Notes under the pieces: generated by a model
Told to the model about the DNA's origin: nothing
What the model saw: the letters and a program-made list of their open reading frames with translations, nothing else
Database searches by the model: none
Position numbers and translations under genes: made by a program
In this document: positions 32,097 through 42,325 of the stretch, piece by piece
Layout: each line of letters starts with the position of its first letter
How positions within the stretch are numbered: position 1 is the first letter of the stretch
Assembly (NCBI RefSeq): GCF_037392515.1
Contig: NC_090290.1
Coordinates: 35,347,253-35,411,252, forward strand
Origin: Haliotis asinina
Lineage: Eukaryota; Mollusca; Gastropoda; Lepetellida; Haliotidae
Reading direction: 5' to 3'
DNA: 64,000 bases

Positions 32097-32498
32097 CTGA
32101 TGCAGATAAGAATGTCCAGCTCTTGTGTGGGGCCAACATCCCTTCAGATGTCTCACTGAACAACCCAACGTCTACATCAACGAAAACAACATCATCTGCT
32201 ACTAGAACTCCTACTACTACAACTCCGACAACAACTACTGCTACGTCTACCACATCTACCAAACAAGCAACAATGGCGTCTACCAACACAGTCAGCACAC
32301 AGAAAGCTGGTAAACCACAAGTTGTGCCGTCTACAATAACAAAGTCATCAAAGACGTCCGTACACAGCAAGGACGCCACAACTCTGTCTGCATTCATTGG
32401 AAATGGTGTTTCTCAAAGCACCCCGCCACACCAATCCAAGTGGAACTCTCCTTCTACACACCAGTCGCAACACCCCAGTGGATTTAGAGGATCTTCTG
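32097..32498 (+). CDS. Exon a4: mucin exon, unit 4
   Basis: 134 codons, phase 1-1. The head DADKNVQLLCGANIPSDVSL has one Cys only (LNC is LNN) and no sequon. Starts exactly 1,985 bp after a3, and the flanking introns are nearly identical to those of unit 3, so units 3 and 4 are a recent duplication. Even so, their heads differ at several residues. Confidence 0.85.
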
Positions 32499-33545
32499 GT
32501 ACGTATGACAAATAACCCCATTTGTTTATGCAAAGAACCCTCTTTTTGGCAAACACTTGGTGTCTACACAATCTCATAATCAGTCAAAAGCAGAAACGAT
32601 GTAGTCAGAATCGTACAATGAACTCTGATTATGATCTAGAAATAGGTTTATTGATTCAGCTTTTACCGTTCGTTTCCCTTAAGCTTATATGGTTAGGAAT
32701 GACTGTGATCATTGAGTATGGTGCGCATCTGGCACAATTCAAGCAATATCACGACATAGGACGCCAGCAATGGGCTTCAAACATTGTAATCAAGAGACGA
32801 ATCGAATCCTGATTGTGGGAGTGATTAGAGAACACTGTCAAAACTAGGCTTGCGTTGAAGAAATTCTGCCCATGTGTATTAAGAAGCATATGTAGATCGG
32901 CAGCAATGAGAGAACACTTGGTGTCCATGTCCATGTTTTGTTGAAAGGTCCAAACCCCATTTTTACATCGGTGAGAAAGTTATATATATCAAATATGCAC
33001 GTCCAGTTTTAGAACCAAATGTCCTGTATGTACGGCACACGTTTTGAAACCTGTAAACATTTCTCTAAGTCAACTCATACCATCCCTGCACACTTTCGAG
33101 TGAAATTGTCTCCCTAAAAAGCGTGAGGCCATGTCAACACATCATCGACTTCCTTAATCCGCCTTTAGTAAGTGTTTACACATGACTACCTAGTTTTATA
33201 CCTTTCCATGCTCGTTATCATTTGTTCTAATTACCCGTAAGTAGCCGGATCTAAATAGTTCTAAGGTAACCCGTTTGTTGCTATAGAAGATGACTGAATG
33301 TGATCAGCACAATCGATTTTGATAACTGTAAGTCAACGTGTCCTCTTGACTTGGACTGAAACAGGTGTACTTGTACAGATGGCTGCCATCGGCGGTATCG
33401 TTTTCAGGTTCAAGTCTATTTCTGAAGATTCCATTTTTGTTATCGAGATTGAATATTATTGACTGTGGTAATCCAAAGTTAAACAACCAGTGTTTTTCAT
33501 CGCTAATTAAATGTTCTCAAGACGATATGTCTGTGGTTTTGCCAG

Positions 33546-33623
33546 AAACCTCTTCACCAACACATCATGACACATCAACTTCAGAATCAAGAGAGGAAAG
33601 CCTTTCTTCAACACCAAGCAGGG
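33546..33623 (+). CDS. Exon b4: 26-codon exon, unit 4
   Basis: Phase 1-1; same protein as b3; exactly 1,985 bp after b3. Confidence 0.75.
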
Positions 33624-34081
33624 GTAAGACAGTGAGTGAAGTGTTTTGCGAAGTTAATCTCATAGTACTATCTATCTAGTACTTGTTGGTAGAGACATTG
33701 TTGCAACTCTATTCTCAAACAAGTAATCACAATAATAGCATTATTAACCGTAATAACCCTTTATCAATTCCCATCACCAATATCCTCTTTAACAAATATA
33801 TCTTTGAGTGCTACCTACCACATCAGTGATAACTAACCTTTCAATGTTTCAACAAACGTTTATGTGACAGCCTATTATATTTGAAATGAAGCACACAGGT
33901 AAATCACTGTCGTTGGTGGCGATATTAGGTAACTGTGAACATTGTATATTAGATATTAGATGTACCTATGAACATTGTAAATTATTAGACCTAACTACGA
34001 ACATTGCCTGAATGTTTACTATCAGTAATCTTGATGAAACGTGAGTGTACAGAGTGCTGAACATTGATCGTATATTTGTAG

Positions 34082-34633
34082 GTGATGCAGATAAGAATGC
34101 CACCCTCTTGTGTGGAGCCAACATCCCTTCAGATGTCTCACTGAACACCCCAACGTCTACATCAACTAAAACGACATCAACTACTACTACAACTCCTACA
34201 ACAACTACTGTTACGGCTACTGATAGGGCTACCACATCTACTACAACGACATCAACTACTACTACAACTCCTACAACAACTACTGTTACGGCTACTGATA
34301 GGGCTACCACATCTACTACAACATCAGCTACTACTACTACAACTCCTACAACAACTACTGTTCTTACAACTACTGCTACGTCTACCACATCTACTAAACA
34401 AGCAACAATGGCGTCTACCAACACAGTCAGCACACAGAAAGCTGGTAAACCACAAGTTGTGCCGTCTACAATAACAAAGTCATCAAAGACGTCCGTACAC
34501 AGCAAGGACGCCACAACTCTGTCTGCATTCATTGGAAATGGTGTTTCTCAAAGCACCCCGCCACACCAATCCAAGTGGAACTCTCCTTCTACACACCAGT
34601 CGCAACACCCCAGTGGATTTAGAGGATCTTCTG
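34082..34633 (+). CDS. Exon a5: longest mucin exon, unit 5
   Basis: 184 codons, phase 1-1. The exon starts GTGATGCAG instead of CTGATGCAG after the AG. The head DADKNATLLCGANIPSDVSL has one Cys and an NAT sequon. The Thr tract is expanded by 150 nt relative to unit 4 through 75-nt repeats (TVTATDRATTSTT motif twice). These add 50 residues and two charged D-R pairs to the stalk. Confidence 0.85.
34171..34350 (+). repeat. 75-bp in-frame repeats in exon a5
   Basis: Two near-identical 75-nt units starting near 34171 and 34246 ('acgacatcaactactactac'), with a partial third after 34320. The expansion accounts exactly for the extra 150 nt of exon a5 over exon a4. Confidence 0.85.
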
Positions 34634-35680
34634 GTACGTATGACAAATAACCCCATCTGTTTATGCAAAGAATCCGCTCTTTGGCAAACACTTGGTGTCT
34701 ACACAATCTCATAATCAGTCAAAAGCAGAAACGATATAGTCTGTATCGTACAATGAACTCTGATTAGGATCTAGAAATAGGTTTATTGATTCAGCCTTTA
34801 CCGTTCGTTTTCCTTAAGCTTATATGGTTAGGAGTGACTGTGATCATTGAGTATGGTGCGCATCTGGCACAATTCAAGCAATGTCAGGACATAGGACGCC
34901 AGCAATGGGCTTCAAACATTGTAATCAAGAGACGAATCGAATCCGGATAGTGGGAGTGATTAGAGAACACTGTCAAATCTAGGCTTGCGTTGAAGAAATT
35001 CTGCCCATGTGTATTAAGAAGCATATGTAGATCGGCAGCAATGAGAGAACACTTGGTGTCCATGTCCATTATTTGTCGAAAAGTCTTAACCCCAGTTGTA
35101 CATCGGTGAGGAAGTTATATATGTCAAATATGCATGTCCAGTTTTAAAGGCAAAATGTCCTGTATGTACGGCACACGTTTTAGTAGATGTAAACATTTCT
35201 CTAAGTCAACTCATACCATCCCTGCACACTTTTGCGTGAAATTGTCTCTCAACAAAGCGTGTGGGTATGTCAACACATCATCGACTTTCTTAATCCGTCT
35301 TTAGCAGTGCTTACACATCGCTACCTAGTATATTATAACTTGGCATGCTCGTTATCATTTGTTCTAATTACCCGTAACTACTCGAATTTATATAATTCAA
35401 AGGTAACCCGTATGTTGCTATAGAAGATGGCTGAATGTTATCAGCACAATCGATTTTGGTTGCTGCATGTCAGCGTGTCATCTTGGTTTGGAGAGAAAGA
35501 GGTGTACTTGTACAGATGGCTCTCATCAGTGGTATCGTTTTCAGTTTCAAGTCTATTTTTCAAGATTCCATTTTCTTATCGAGATTGAATATTATTGACT
35601 GTTGTAATCCAAAGTTAAACAACCAGCTTTTTTATCGGTAATTAAATGTTCTCAAGACGACATGTTTGTAGTTTTGCCAG

Positions 35681-35758
35681 AAACCTCGTCACCAACACAT
35701 CATGGCACATCAACTTCAGTAAAAAGAGAGGAAAGCCGTTCTTCAACACCAAGCAGGG
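35681..35758 (+). CDS. Exon b5: 26-codon exon, unit 5
   Basis: Phase 1-1, donor GTAAGT at 35759. Changes relative to b1: HHG for HHD, SVKRE for SESRE, SRSS for SLSS. It starts 1,048 bp after the a5 end. Confidence 0.75.
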
Positions 35759-36215
35759 GTAAGTCAGTGAGTGAAGTGTTTTGCGAAGTTAATCTCATAG
35801 TATTATCTATCTAGTACTTGTTGGTAGAAACATTGTTGAAACTGTATTCTCAAACAAACAATGACAATAATAGCATTATTAGCCGTAATAACCTCTATCA
35901 GTTTCCATCACGAATGTCCTCTTTACCAAATATATCTTTGAGTGCTACCTGGCACATCAGTGATAACTTACCTTTCAATGTTTCAACAAACGTTTATGTG
36001 ACAGCCCATTACATAACAAGGCAAGCCCATGGGTAAAGCATCGTCATTTGTGGTGATATAAGGCAACTGTGAACATTGTATATTAGATATTAGATGTACC
36101 TGTGAACATTGTAAATTATTTGACATAGCTGTGAACATTGCCTGAGTGAACACTTCAAGTGATGTGGATCAAACGTGAGTGTACAGAGTGCTGAACATTG
36201 ATCGTATATTTATAG

Positions 36216-36629
36216 CTGATGCAGATAAGAATGCCACCATCTTGCGTGGAACCGACATCCCTTCAGATGTGTCACTGAACACTCCAGCGTCTACATCAAC
36301 TAAAACAACATCAACTACTACTACTACAACTCCTACTACTACAAGACCTACAACTCCTACAACAACTACTGCTACGTCTACCACATCTACCAAACAAGCA
36401 ACAATGGCGTCTACCAACACAGTCAGCACACAGAAAGCTGGTAAACCACAAGTTGTGCCGTCTACAATAACAAAGTCATCAAAGACGTCCGTACACAGCA
36501 AGGGCGCCTCAACGCTGTCTGCGTTCACTGGAAATGGTGTTTCTCAAAGCACCCCGCCACACCAATCCAAGTGGAACTCTCCTTCTACACATCCGCCGCA
36601 ACACCCCAGTGGATTTATAGGATCCTCTG
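36216..36629 (+). CDS. Exon a6: mucin exon, unit 6
   Basis: 138 codons, phase 1-1, donor GTACGT at 36630. The head DADKNATILRGTDIPSDVSL is close to unit 3, without either cysteine. The Thr tract contains TTTRPTTPTTTT. Conserved C-terminal block present with small changes (GFIGSSG). Confidence 0.85.
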
Positions 36630-37644
36630 GTACGTATGACAAATAACCCCATTTGTTTATGCAAAGAACCCTCTTTTTGGCAAACACCTGGTGTCTCATA
36701 ATCAGTCAAAAGCAGAATTGATGTAGTCTGAATCGTACAATGAACTCTGATTATGATCTAGAAATAGGTTTATTGATTCAGCTATTACCATTCGTTTTCC
36801 TTAAGCATATATGGTTAGGAATGACTGTGGTCATTGAGTATGGTGCGCATCTGGCACAATTCAAGCAATATCACGATATAGGACGCCAGCAATGGGCTTC
36901 AAACATTGTAATCAAGAGACGAATCGAATCCGGATTGTGGGAGTGATTAGAGAACACTGTCAAATCTAGGCGTGCGTGAAGAAATTCTGCCCATGTGTAT
37001 TAAAAAGCATATGTAGATCGGCAGCAATGAGAGAACACTTGGTGTCCGTGTCCATGTCTATGAAATACCTTAACCCCAGTTGTACATCGATGAGAAAGTT
37101 TTTATATATGTTAAATATGCATGTCCAGTTTGAAAAGCCAAATGTCCTGTATGTACGGCACACATTTTACTATATGTGGACATTTCTGTAAGTCAACTCA
37201 TACCAACCCTGCGAGTGAAATTGTCTCCTAATAAAGCGTGTGGCCATGTCAACACATCATCCACTTTAGTAAGTGTTTACACATCGCTACCTAGTTTTAT
37301 ACCTTTCCATGCTCGTTATCATTTGTTCTAATCACCCGGAAGTCGTAAGTACTCGGATCTAAATAGTCCTACGGTAACCCGTATGTTGCTATAGAAGATG
37401 ACTGAATGTTATCAGCACAATCGAGTTTGGTTACTGTATGTCAGCGTGTCATCTTGGTTTGGAGAGAAACAGGTGTACTTGTACAGATGGCTGCCATTGG
37501 CGGTATCGTTTTTAGGTTCGAGTCTACATTTTTTATCGAGGTTGAATATTTTTGACTGGTATTGAAAAGAAAGGGAGCCAGTTGTTTTCATCACTAGTGA
37601 AATGTTCTGACAAGTATATATTTGACATTTGTGTTTTTTGCTAG

Positions 37645-37722
37645 AAAACGCGTCACGAGAGGATAATGACATTTCAGTTTCAGAATCAACAAATGAAAGA
37701 GTTTCCTCAACACCAAGCAGAG
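37645..37722 (+). CDS. Exon b6: most divergent small exon, last before the membrane span
   Basis: 78 nt, phase 1-1, acceptor tttgctag, donor GTGAGT at 37723. Reads NASREDNDISVSESTNERVS, then STPSRG. It has gained an N-glycosylation sequon (NAS) and differs from b1-b5 at about half its positions, while still ending STPSRG. Confidence 0.75.
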
Positions 37723-37779
37723 GTGAGTTAGTGTGTGAAGTAGTACTTGTTGGTAGAGTGCTTTGTCGCAACTGTTTAA

Positions 37780-37970
37780 TCAAACAAATAATGACAATAA
37801 TAGTGACCGTTGTCGTTGTCGTTGTAGTAGCAGTAGGAGTAGCAAAGTATAATGTTGTTGTACACGTAGTAGTAGTAGCAGTGGCAGTGGCAGTAGGAGT
37901 AGTTGTAGTAATAGCAGAAGAAGAAGACAACGACGAAGAAGAGGGGGAGCAACAGTAGCCCCTTTTTGAG
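37780..37970 (+). repeat. GTA/GTT/GAA trinucleotide tract
   Basis: Degenerate triplet run after exon b6 ('gtagtagtagcagtggcagt' ... 'gaagaagaagacaacgacga'). The partner in gene B is at 59065-59190. The 109-codon forward and 172-codon reverse readings over it are low-complexity artefacts. Confidence 0.85.
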
Positions 37971-38249
37971 TACTCTCAAGACAGATAGATGAGATTTTTC
38001 CTCTCACGTGTTCTTCATTGCTGTTGGCGAAATGTGTTACTACCGTTTACTTTATAAAACAACACTGAAGTCACGATAATAATGATGACACATCGTAAAA
38101 TGTCTGCCCTTACTTGAAAACTGGAGAACCTATTTCACAACAACTGATCATAAGGTGTGCATAAACGTCATTAATATGTGAATGTGACGCAACGGCTCGT
38201 TTTGAAAAATGAAAACGACACATATCAACATCTATCTATGCTTTTACAG

Positions 38250-38337
38250 AGGTGTTTATAATCGTCGGGAGTGTTGGAGGAGGTGTTTTGATAGCTGTCC
38301 TAGTGACAATCACAGTGTGCGTTCGACGAAGGAAAAG
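38250..38337 (+). CDS. Exon A-TM: transmembrane exon
   Basis: Acceptor ttttacag (AG 38248-38249), donor GTACAC at 38338; phase 1 in, phase 2 out. Encodes VFIIVGSVGGGVLIAVLVTI followed by TVCVRRRKR: a single hydrophobic span of about 23 residues with a GxxxG-like glycine cluster, then a basic stop-transfer run. This orientation (basic side inside) fits a type I protein. There is no charged residue within the span that would pair with an adaptor. Confidence 0.8.
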
Positions 38338-38871
38338 GTACACACATGTCTGAACAGCTTATACAGTCCGAAACCTTCGTGAAATACCATTACTACCAGG
38401 TGTAATTTATCATACAAAAATCTACGTGAACGTACATGTGCATTACATCTTAATTGTGGAATTTGTTCATCTAAGATCTCTGTACAGGCGATGAAAAAGA
38501 TCTTGCAAGTTTACAACTGCGCCGTGTATTAGTGAAAACGCTTGTATGTCCAATATATGTGGCTGCTCGTACTCCATATGTTACATAAAACTGTCATTGT
38601 GTCAGGGAACACATCATTATGTATGTGTCACACATTATACATCGTTCTGTCGAAATGTGTCCATTGGGTTCGGCACAACATCCACATAGGTGTATATACA
38701 GACAGACAGAAAGATACAGAAAGAAAGGGAGAAAAAGACATAGATAGCTAGAAGTCTGTTTTATGAAACACAGCAAAATTAACCCTTTGCACACGTGCTT
38801 ACTTAACAAAACAGTAAGCCTAAAAACAAATATAAATCCCTCACAATGCCTACCGAATTTACATTTTACAG

Positions 38872-39340
38872 ACACGGCTCAGTGGAAATAGAGCAAAAAC
38901 TGGAGAATGGGAAGTACTCCAAGGGTGTCAGGAACTCCGGCGGTCGAGATACATATGTTTCCTACCCGGTCCTCTCGTCAGCTGATGACTCCAAGATAGA
39001 GCTGCTGCACAAAAAGAGCTTTGGTGATGAGTCCAATGGACATGAAGCTGTGTCTCCTTACTGCGAGCACGGACCAGCTGGTGCAGCTCTCAGTTTGAGG
39101 GAAAACTTACCACGTATACTGGACTATATTGACGATGTTCTTTTCAATGCCAAACCCAGTGGAGACGATTCAGAGGAGAGAAGCGATGCTCAAGCTTCAG
39201 ATCTCTATGCCGAGGCGAACAAGCCTCAGGAAATTGATCAGGTGACAGTTATATACGCCAAAGTCGACAAGAAGAGAGTTCGTAGAACATCCGGGTCATG
39301 CACTCTTGAAGGTGTGAGTGATGATGTCTCTGAGATTTAA
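38872..39340 (+). CDS. Exon A-tail: cytoplasmic tail with two ITIM-type motifs
   Basis: Acceptor ttttacag (AG 38870-38871). It continues the phase-2 frame for about 155 codons to TAA at 39338-39340. Tyrosine motifs are VSYPVL (Tyr codon 38963-38965) and VIYAKV (Tyr codon 39254-39256), both fitting the ITIM consensus (S/I/V/L-x-Y-x-x-I/V/L). A third, DLYAEA (Tyr 39206-39208), is near the consensus. ITIMs in other animals recruit SH2 phosphatases once phosphorylated; an inhibitory role here is inference. Rich in Asp/Glu/Ser; a basic KKRVRR stretch follows the second ITIM. An ATG at 38846 lies upstream in frame but within the acceptor region and is unlikely to be a start. Confidence 0.75.
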
Positions 39341-39384
39341 GCCAAGTTTCAGAAGTAACTTGACAAATGTGAACATCATTGTAT

Positions 39385-39565
39385 GTACGAATGAATGACT
39401 ATAGTTTTACGCCGCGTTTAGCAATATTCCAGGGCACACCAGAAATGGGCTTCACATATTGTATCCATATGGAGAATCGGACCAGGTCTTCGGTGTCACA
39501 AGCGCACGATTTAACCACGAGGCTAAGCCCTTGTCTGTGCGAGGATATCTTACGTTATGCGAATG
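39385..39565 (-). repeat. tRNA-derived SINE, reverse orientation
   Basis: Starts with the reversed 3' end ('ttttacgccgcgtttagcaa'), then 'caccagaaatgggcttcaca', a degraded B-box and 'ttaaccacgaggctaagccc', the reversed A-box head. It lies just after the gene A stop. Confidence 0.8.
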
Positions 39566-39569
39566 GTTC

Positions 39570-40200
39570 AACAATGTACGTTTTAGGCTATTTTAATCCG
39601 AAAATTAAGGCTGCTTCAGTAAATACGTACCTGTTCTGACAGATTTCAACGCCAGTAGTTAGGAATAGCTTATCTCATAATCCATCCGGATTATTTGTAT
39701 TTTTGTAATGCACGTGCGTGATAAACCTGTTGCAGGTCAGGAAGGCATTCGTTGTTTGTGCATCTTTTTGATGCAATGATTTGCTTGAATTTTGTCCAAC
39801 ATACATGTAGTCGGTTCCATACACATGACGCCAATGATGTTATCACAGCTTTCGGGTGCAAGTAAGTAAACCACACGATCACGACCCAATCCGTCGAATT
39901 TTGAACACTTCTCAGTGCCGATCTGTCGTATCATACTTGAGCTGTTCTGGACTAATCGGTCGAATTTCAGACCGTGTTTATCACATTGGGAGAGTCTAAG
40001 TTCATTAATTAAGGGGTCGGCTTCTATCGGATTAGACTACAAGAGGCAAGGTCCCAGCTCTTGTCCCTATCTTCCCATTTGATGAAAAATGAATATAATT
40101 CATTATGAATTCATCATCACTTATCTCAAATTGAAATTACATACTACAGACTAGCCTTGACATCGCTTACGATTATCTTCTCATTCACTACTGATTGACA
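39570..40200. other. No feature seen
   Basis: AT-rich sequence with only short unrelated open readings. The minus-strand readings at 39691-39934 overlap in two frames and show no motif. Confidence 0.4.
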
Positions 40201-40520
40201 AAGGAAGATGGCTCGATCAAAATTAGTTTTAGGAAAACGTTTATGTCATTTTTGCAATGATGACATAGAAGATGAATGTCATGTTATTATAGTTTGACAT
40301 TTAGATGTCGCTATTTACATCTATATGTATACAAGTATCCAAACATGATGACGTTTATAAATCTTTTACAAACCAAAGTTGAAGAACTAACCTTCTGTTT
40401 ATCCTACAGTTCAGTTAAAAGGAAACTATAACTTGAATTGTCCGTGAATGTTTACATGCTGGCCGTTGGCGTATTTCAGACATAAAACATATCAAACCAA
40501 GACACAGTAAACAGACACTT
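40200..40520 (+). pseudogene. LINE C-terminal remnant
   Basis: Reads RSKLVLGKRLCHFCNDDIED then ECHVIIV, matching the terminal C-x2-C...D-E-x-H region of the LINEs at 7300 and 2220, followed by a YPNMMTF-like segment. Stops follow immediately. Only the 3' end is present. Confidence 0.6.
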
Positions 40521-41630
40521 GCTCGGAGTATGGTGATTGTTTGTAGCATTCCTACAACTGGAAATGTGTCAATGAAACGATGATATAATCTCTATTTCTG
40601 TTATAATCTATCTTTCTCCTTGTGAATGTATTTTATTACAGCATTAATTTAAATTGTGTACAAAGGTATTTAATAGATCAATCGCTCATTATATCCCCTG
40701 AGTGGACAAAGAAAAGTACAAAAGTTAAAGATAAAGAGGTTTAAACCACCCAACACCCCTTGCGTCTTTTTTTTTTTTTTGGTATGAGGTAATATTTGGA
40801 TAACTTACGAATAGCTAAGACCAAAGATCGAATGCATTTTACTACTCTGAAATCAGAAAATTGACGGACTGGTACTCGACCAGCCACACATACAGACAGG
40901 GTGAGCTGCTTCGTAAGTATTAGATGAGCCAGCGCAGTGAGCGCGTTTGTGACAAACAGGCGGGGCAAGTCATCTGGACGAATACACTTGGATGCTACAG
41001 GCGGATAAACACGTGCAATACATACTGACCGTGGCGTGAAATCAGTACCGCTACTGTTTAACACGTGTCTCGTAGAGCGATTTAGTTTATTAAAATACCA
41101 TCACGACATGATTCGCACGAGGAAATCGAACTTTTCAATATTAAGACAATAACCTGTTTTCCTCTTGTTTCAAACGGAATGTTCTGAAGGGTGTTCCCAT
41201 ATATGCGAATTGGGGTCATTTGTCAGGTCGTGACTCATCTAATACTTGCCAAGCAGTATTAATCAAAGTGATCACACCACTGATAGTAGGCAAGGACATA
41301 TTTACAAGAACATGATAATGAACCAATGGCAATTAATAAAGTGCCTGTATCCACGTACTTGTGCATGATCCCGGAAGCAACACATCATTACACTCATTAA
41401 CCCAAGCTGCCTGTGAGGCGCGACGTTTTCAGTTACATGACTTATCCCACCGGGTACCCATTTACTGGGCGGAGAGTAAACTTGCTTGAAAAGTTAACTT
41501 GCTTTTAGAATGCCTTTGCATGAGAAAATAATGCTTCATTTCTAATTCAGATGATTGAGATGAACATCAGTTTAACCATGTATCAACATGTTTATGTAAT
41601 GCGTTAGATACCAATTTGTTACACAGTAGA
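40520..41630. other. No gene seen
   Basis: Contains a T14 run at 40768 and a 107-codon minus-strand reading (40741-41064) with no recognisable motif. The rest is low-complexity or unassigned. Confidence 0.4.
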
Positions 41631-41632
41631 GG

Positions 41633-41793
41633 GCGATGGGGTAGCCTAGTGGTTAAAGCGTTCGCTCGTCACGTCGAGGACCCGGGTTCGATTCCCCGCA
41701 TGGGTACAAAGTGTCTGGTGTCCAACGCTGTGATATAGGTGGAATATTGCTAAAGATCAACATAAAACAGAACTCATTCACTCACTATTAAAC
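41633..41793 (+). repeat. tRNA-derived SINE, nearly intact
   Basis: A-box 'tagcctagtggttaaagcg' and B-box 'gggttcgattcccc' are correctly spaced for an internal pol III promoter. These are followed by the SINE body ('gtgtctggtgtccaacgctg') and the 3' end 'aactcattcactcacta'. The tRNA-like head lacks a complete cloverleaf and runs into the SINE tail, so it is not called as a tRNA gene. It is the best copy in the window. Confidence 0.85.
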
Positions 41794-42090
41794 AGTATAA
41801 CTTGTGCACAAACAAGCACGTTTTACACGAACAGGGTGTCAAAACCGGAGGGGCGGCTAATAATGTTCTGTGTGGGAAAATACTCTGTTATACACATTGT
41901 CGTCGTTTCATCCACGTTGTGTCCTACACTTTAAATGCCGTTACCTAATAAACATATTTGTTTGGCCACATATATCAAAACACATTTGTAATCTCTGTTG
42001 ACATAACTACCTGTATCATGATTGTTTTGCATATACCTTCGGACACCGTTCTGTCGAAGTCGAAGGGACTCCTTCACCTAGGCTAATTCC

Positions 42091-42107
42091 CCCCCCCCCC
42101 CCCCCTT
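42091..42107 (+). repeat. Poly(C) run
   Basis: About 17 consecutive C, followed by 'ttccccacctcag', which looks like an acceptor. The three frames after that acceptor all meet early stops. Confidence 0.85.
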
Positions 42108-42196
42108 CCCCACCTCAGATAATGGTGAACAAATGACATGAATTTAAGTGGTGTCATAAGCTGTGACAGTCACTTTACAAGCCTGTTTGAAAACAG

Positions 42197-42325
42197 TTAT
42201 TGGTCCAACTATGTAGTCTCTGAATCTGAACATCTGGACGAGTGTGTCTCAACACCTACACTGGACAAGAATGTGGACGAAGTGGCCAGGAGACCTCTTT
42301 CTGACGACATGGATTTTACTATAAG
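42197..42325 (+). CDS. Orphan exon, phase 2-2, possible cytoplasmic cassette
   Basis: Between 'tttgaaaacag' and a GTATAT donor (from 42326) lies a 129-nt open exon reading YWSNYVVSESEHLDECVSTP then TLDKNVDEVARRPLSDDMDF TIR. In this frame it is phase 2-2, the phase used between the transmembrane and tail exons of genes A and B. Two decayed copies (18955 and 45835) keep the end of the sequence and the donor. It lies 3 kb past the gene A stop, so its gene is unclear: alternative tail exon of A, or relic of another member. The upstream open reading extends to 42138, so the acceptor is not certain. Confidence 0.45.

Larger units (their letters stand above)
23029..39340 (+). other. Gene A: mucin-like receptor locus (exon set)
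   Basis: Sixteen predicted exons: A1, A2, six alternating a/b mucin pairs, a transmembrane exon and a terminal cytoplasmic exon. Joined in order they keep one frame of about 1,420 codons before any N-terminal exon. All ectodomain exons are phase 1-1; the transmembrane exon is 1-2 and the tail starts in phase 2. The product would be a cell-surface type I protein: Cys-rich head, long O-glycosylated stalk, one membrane span and an ITIM-bearing tail. Function is inferred from architecture only. Missing: the signal-peptide exon and promoter. Confidence 0.75.

Noticed and set aside
26191..37722. Reading the regular array as a CRISPR-like or satellite structure
   Set aside because: The units are about 2 kb with exon-intron structure and coding constraint, not short direct repeats with spacers.
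41640..41710. Possible tRNA gene with A- and B-boxes
   Set aside because: The tRNA-like head continues into the SINE body found elsewhere in the window, so it is a SINE and not a functional tRNA gene.
42118..42137. Acceptor-like site after the poly(C) run as start of the orphan exon
   Set aside because: All three frames directly after it hit stops within about 30 bases; the AG at 42195-42196 gives an open, phase-consistent exon.
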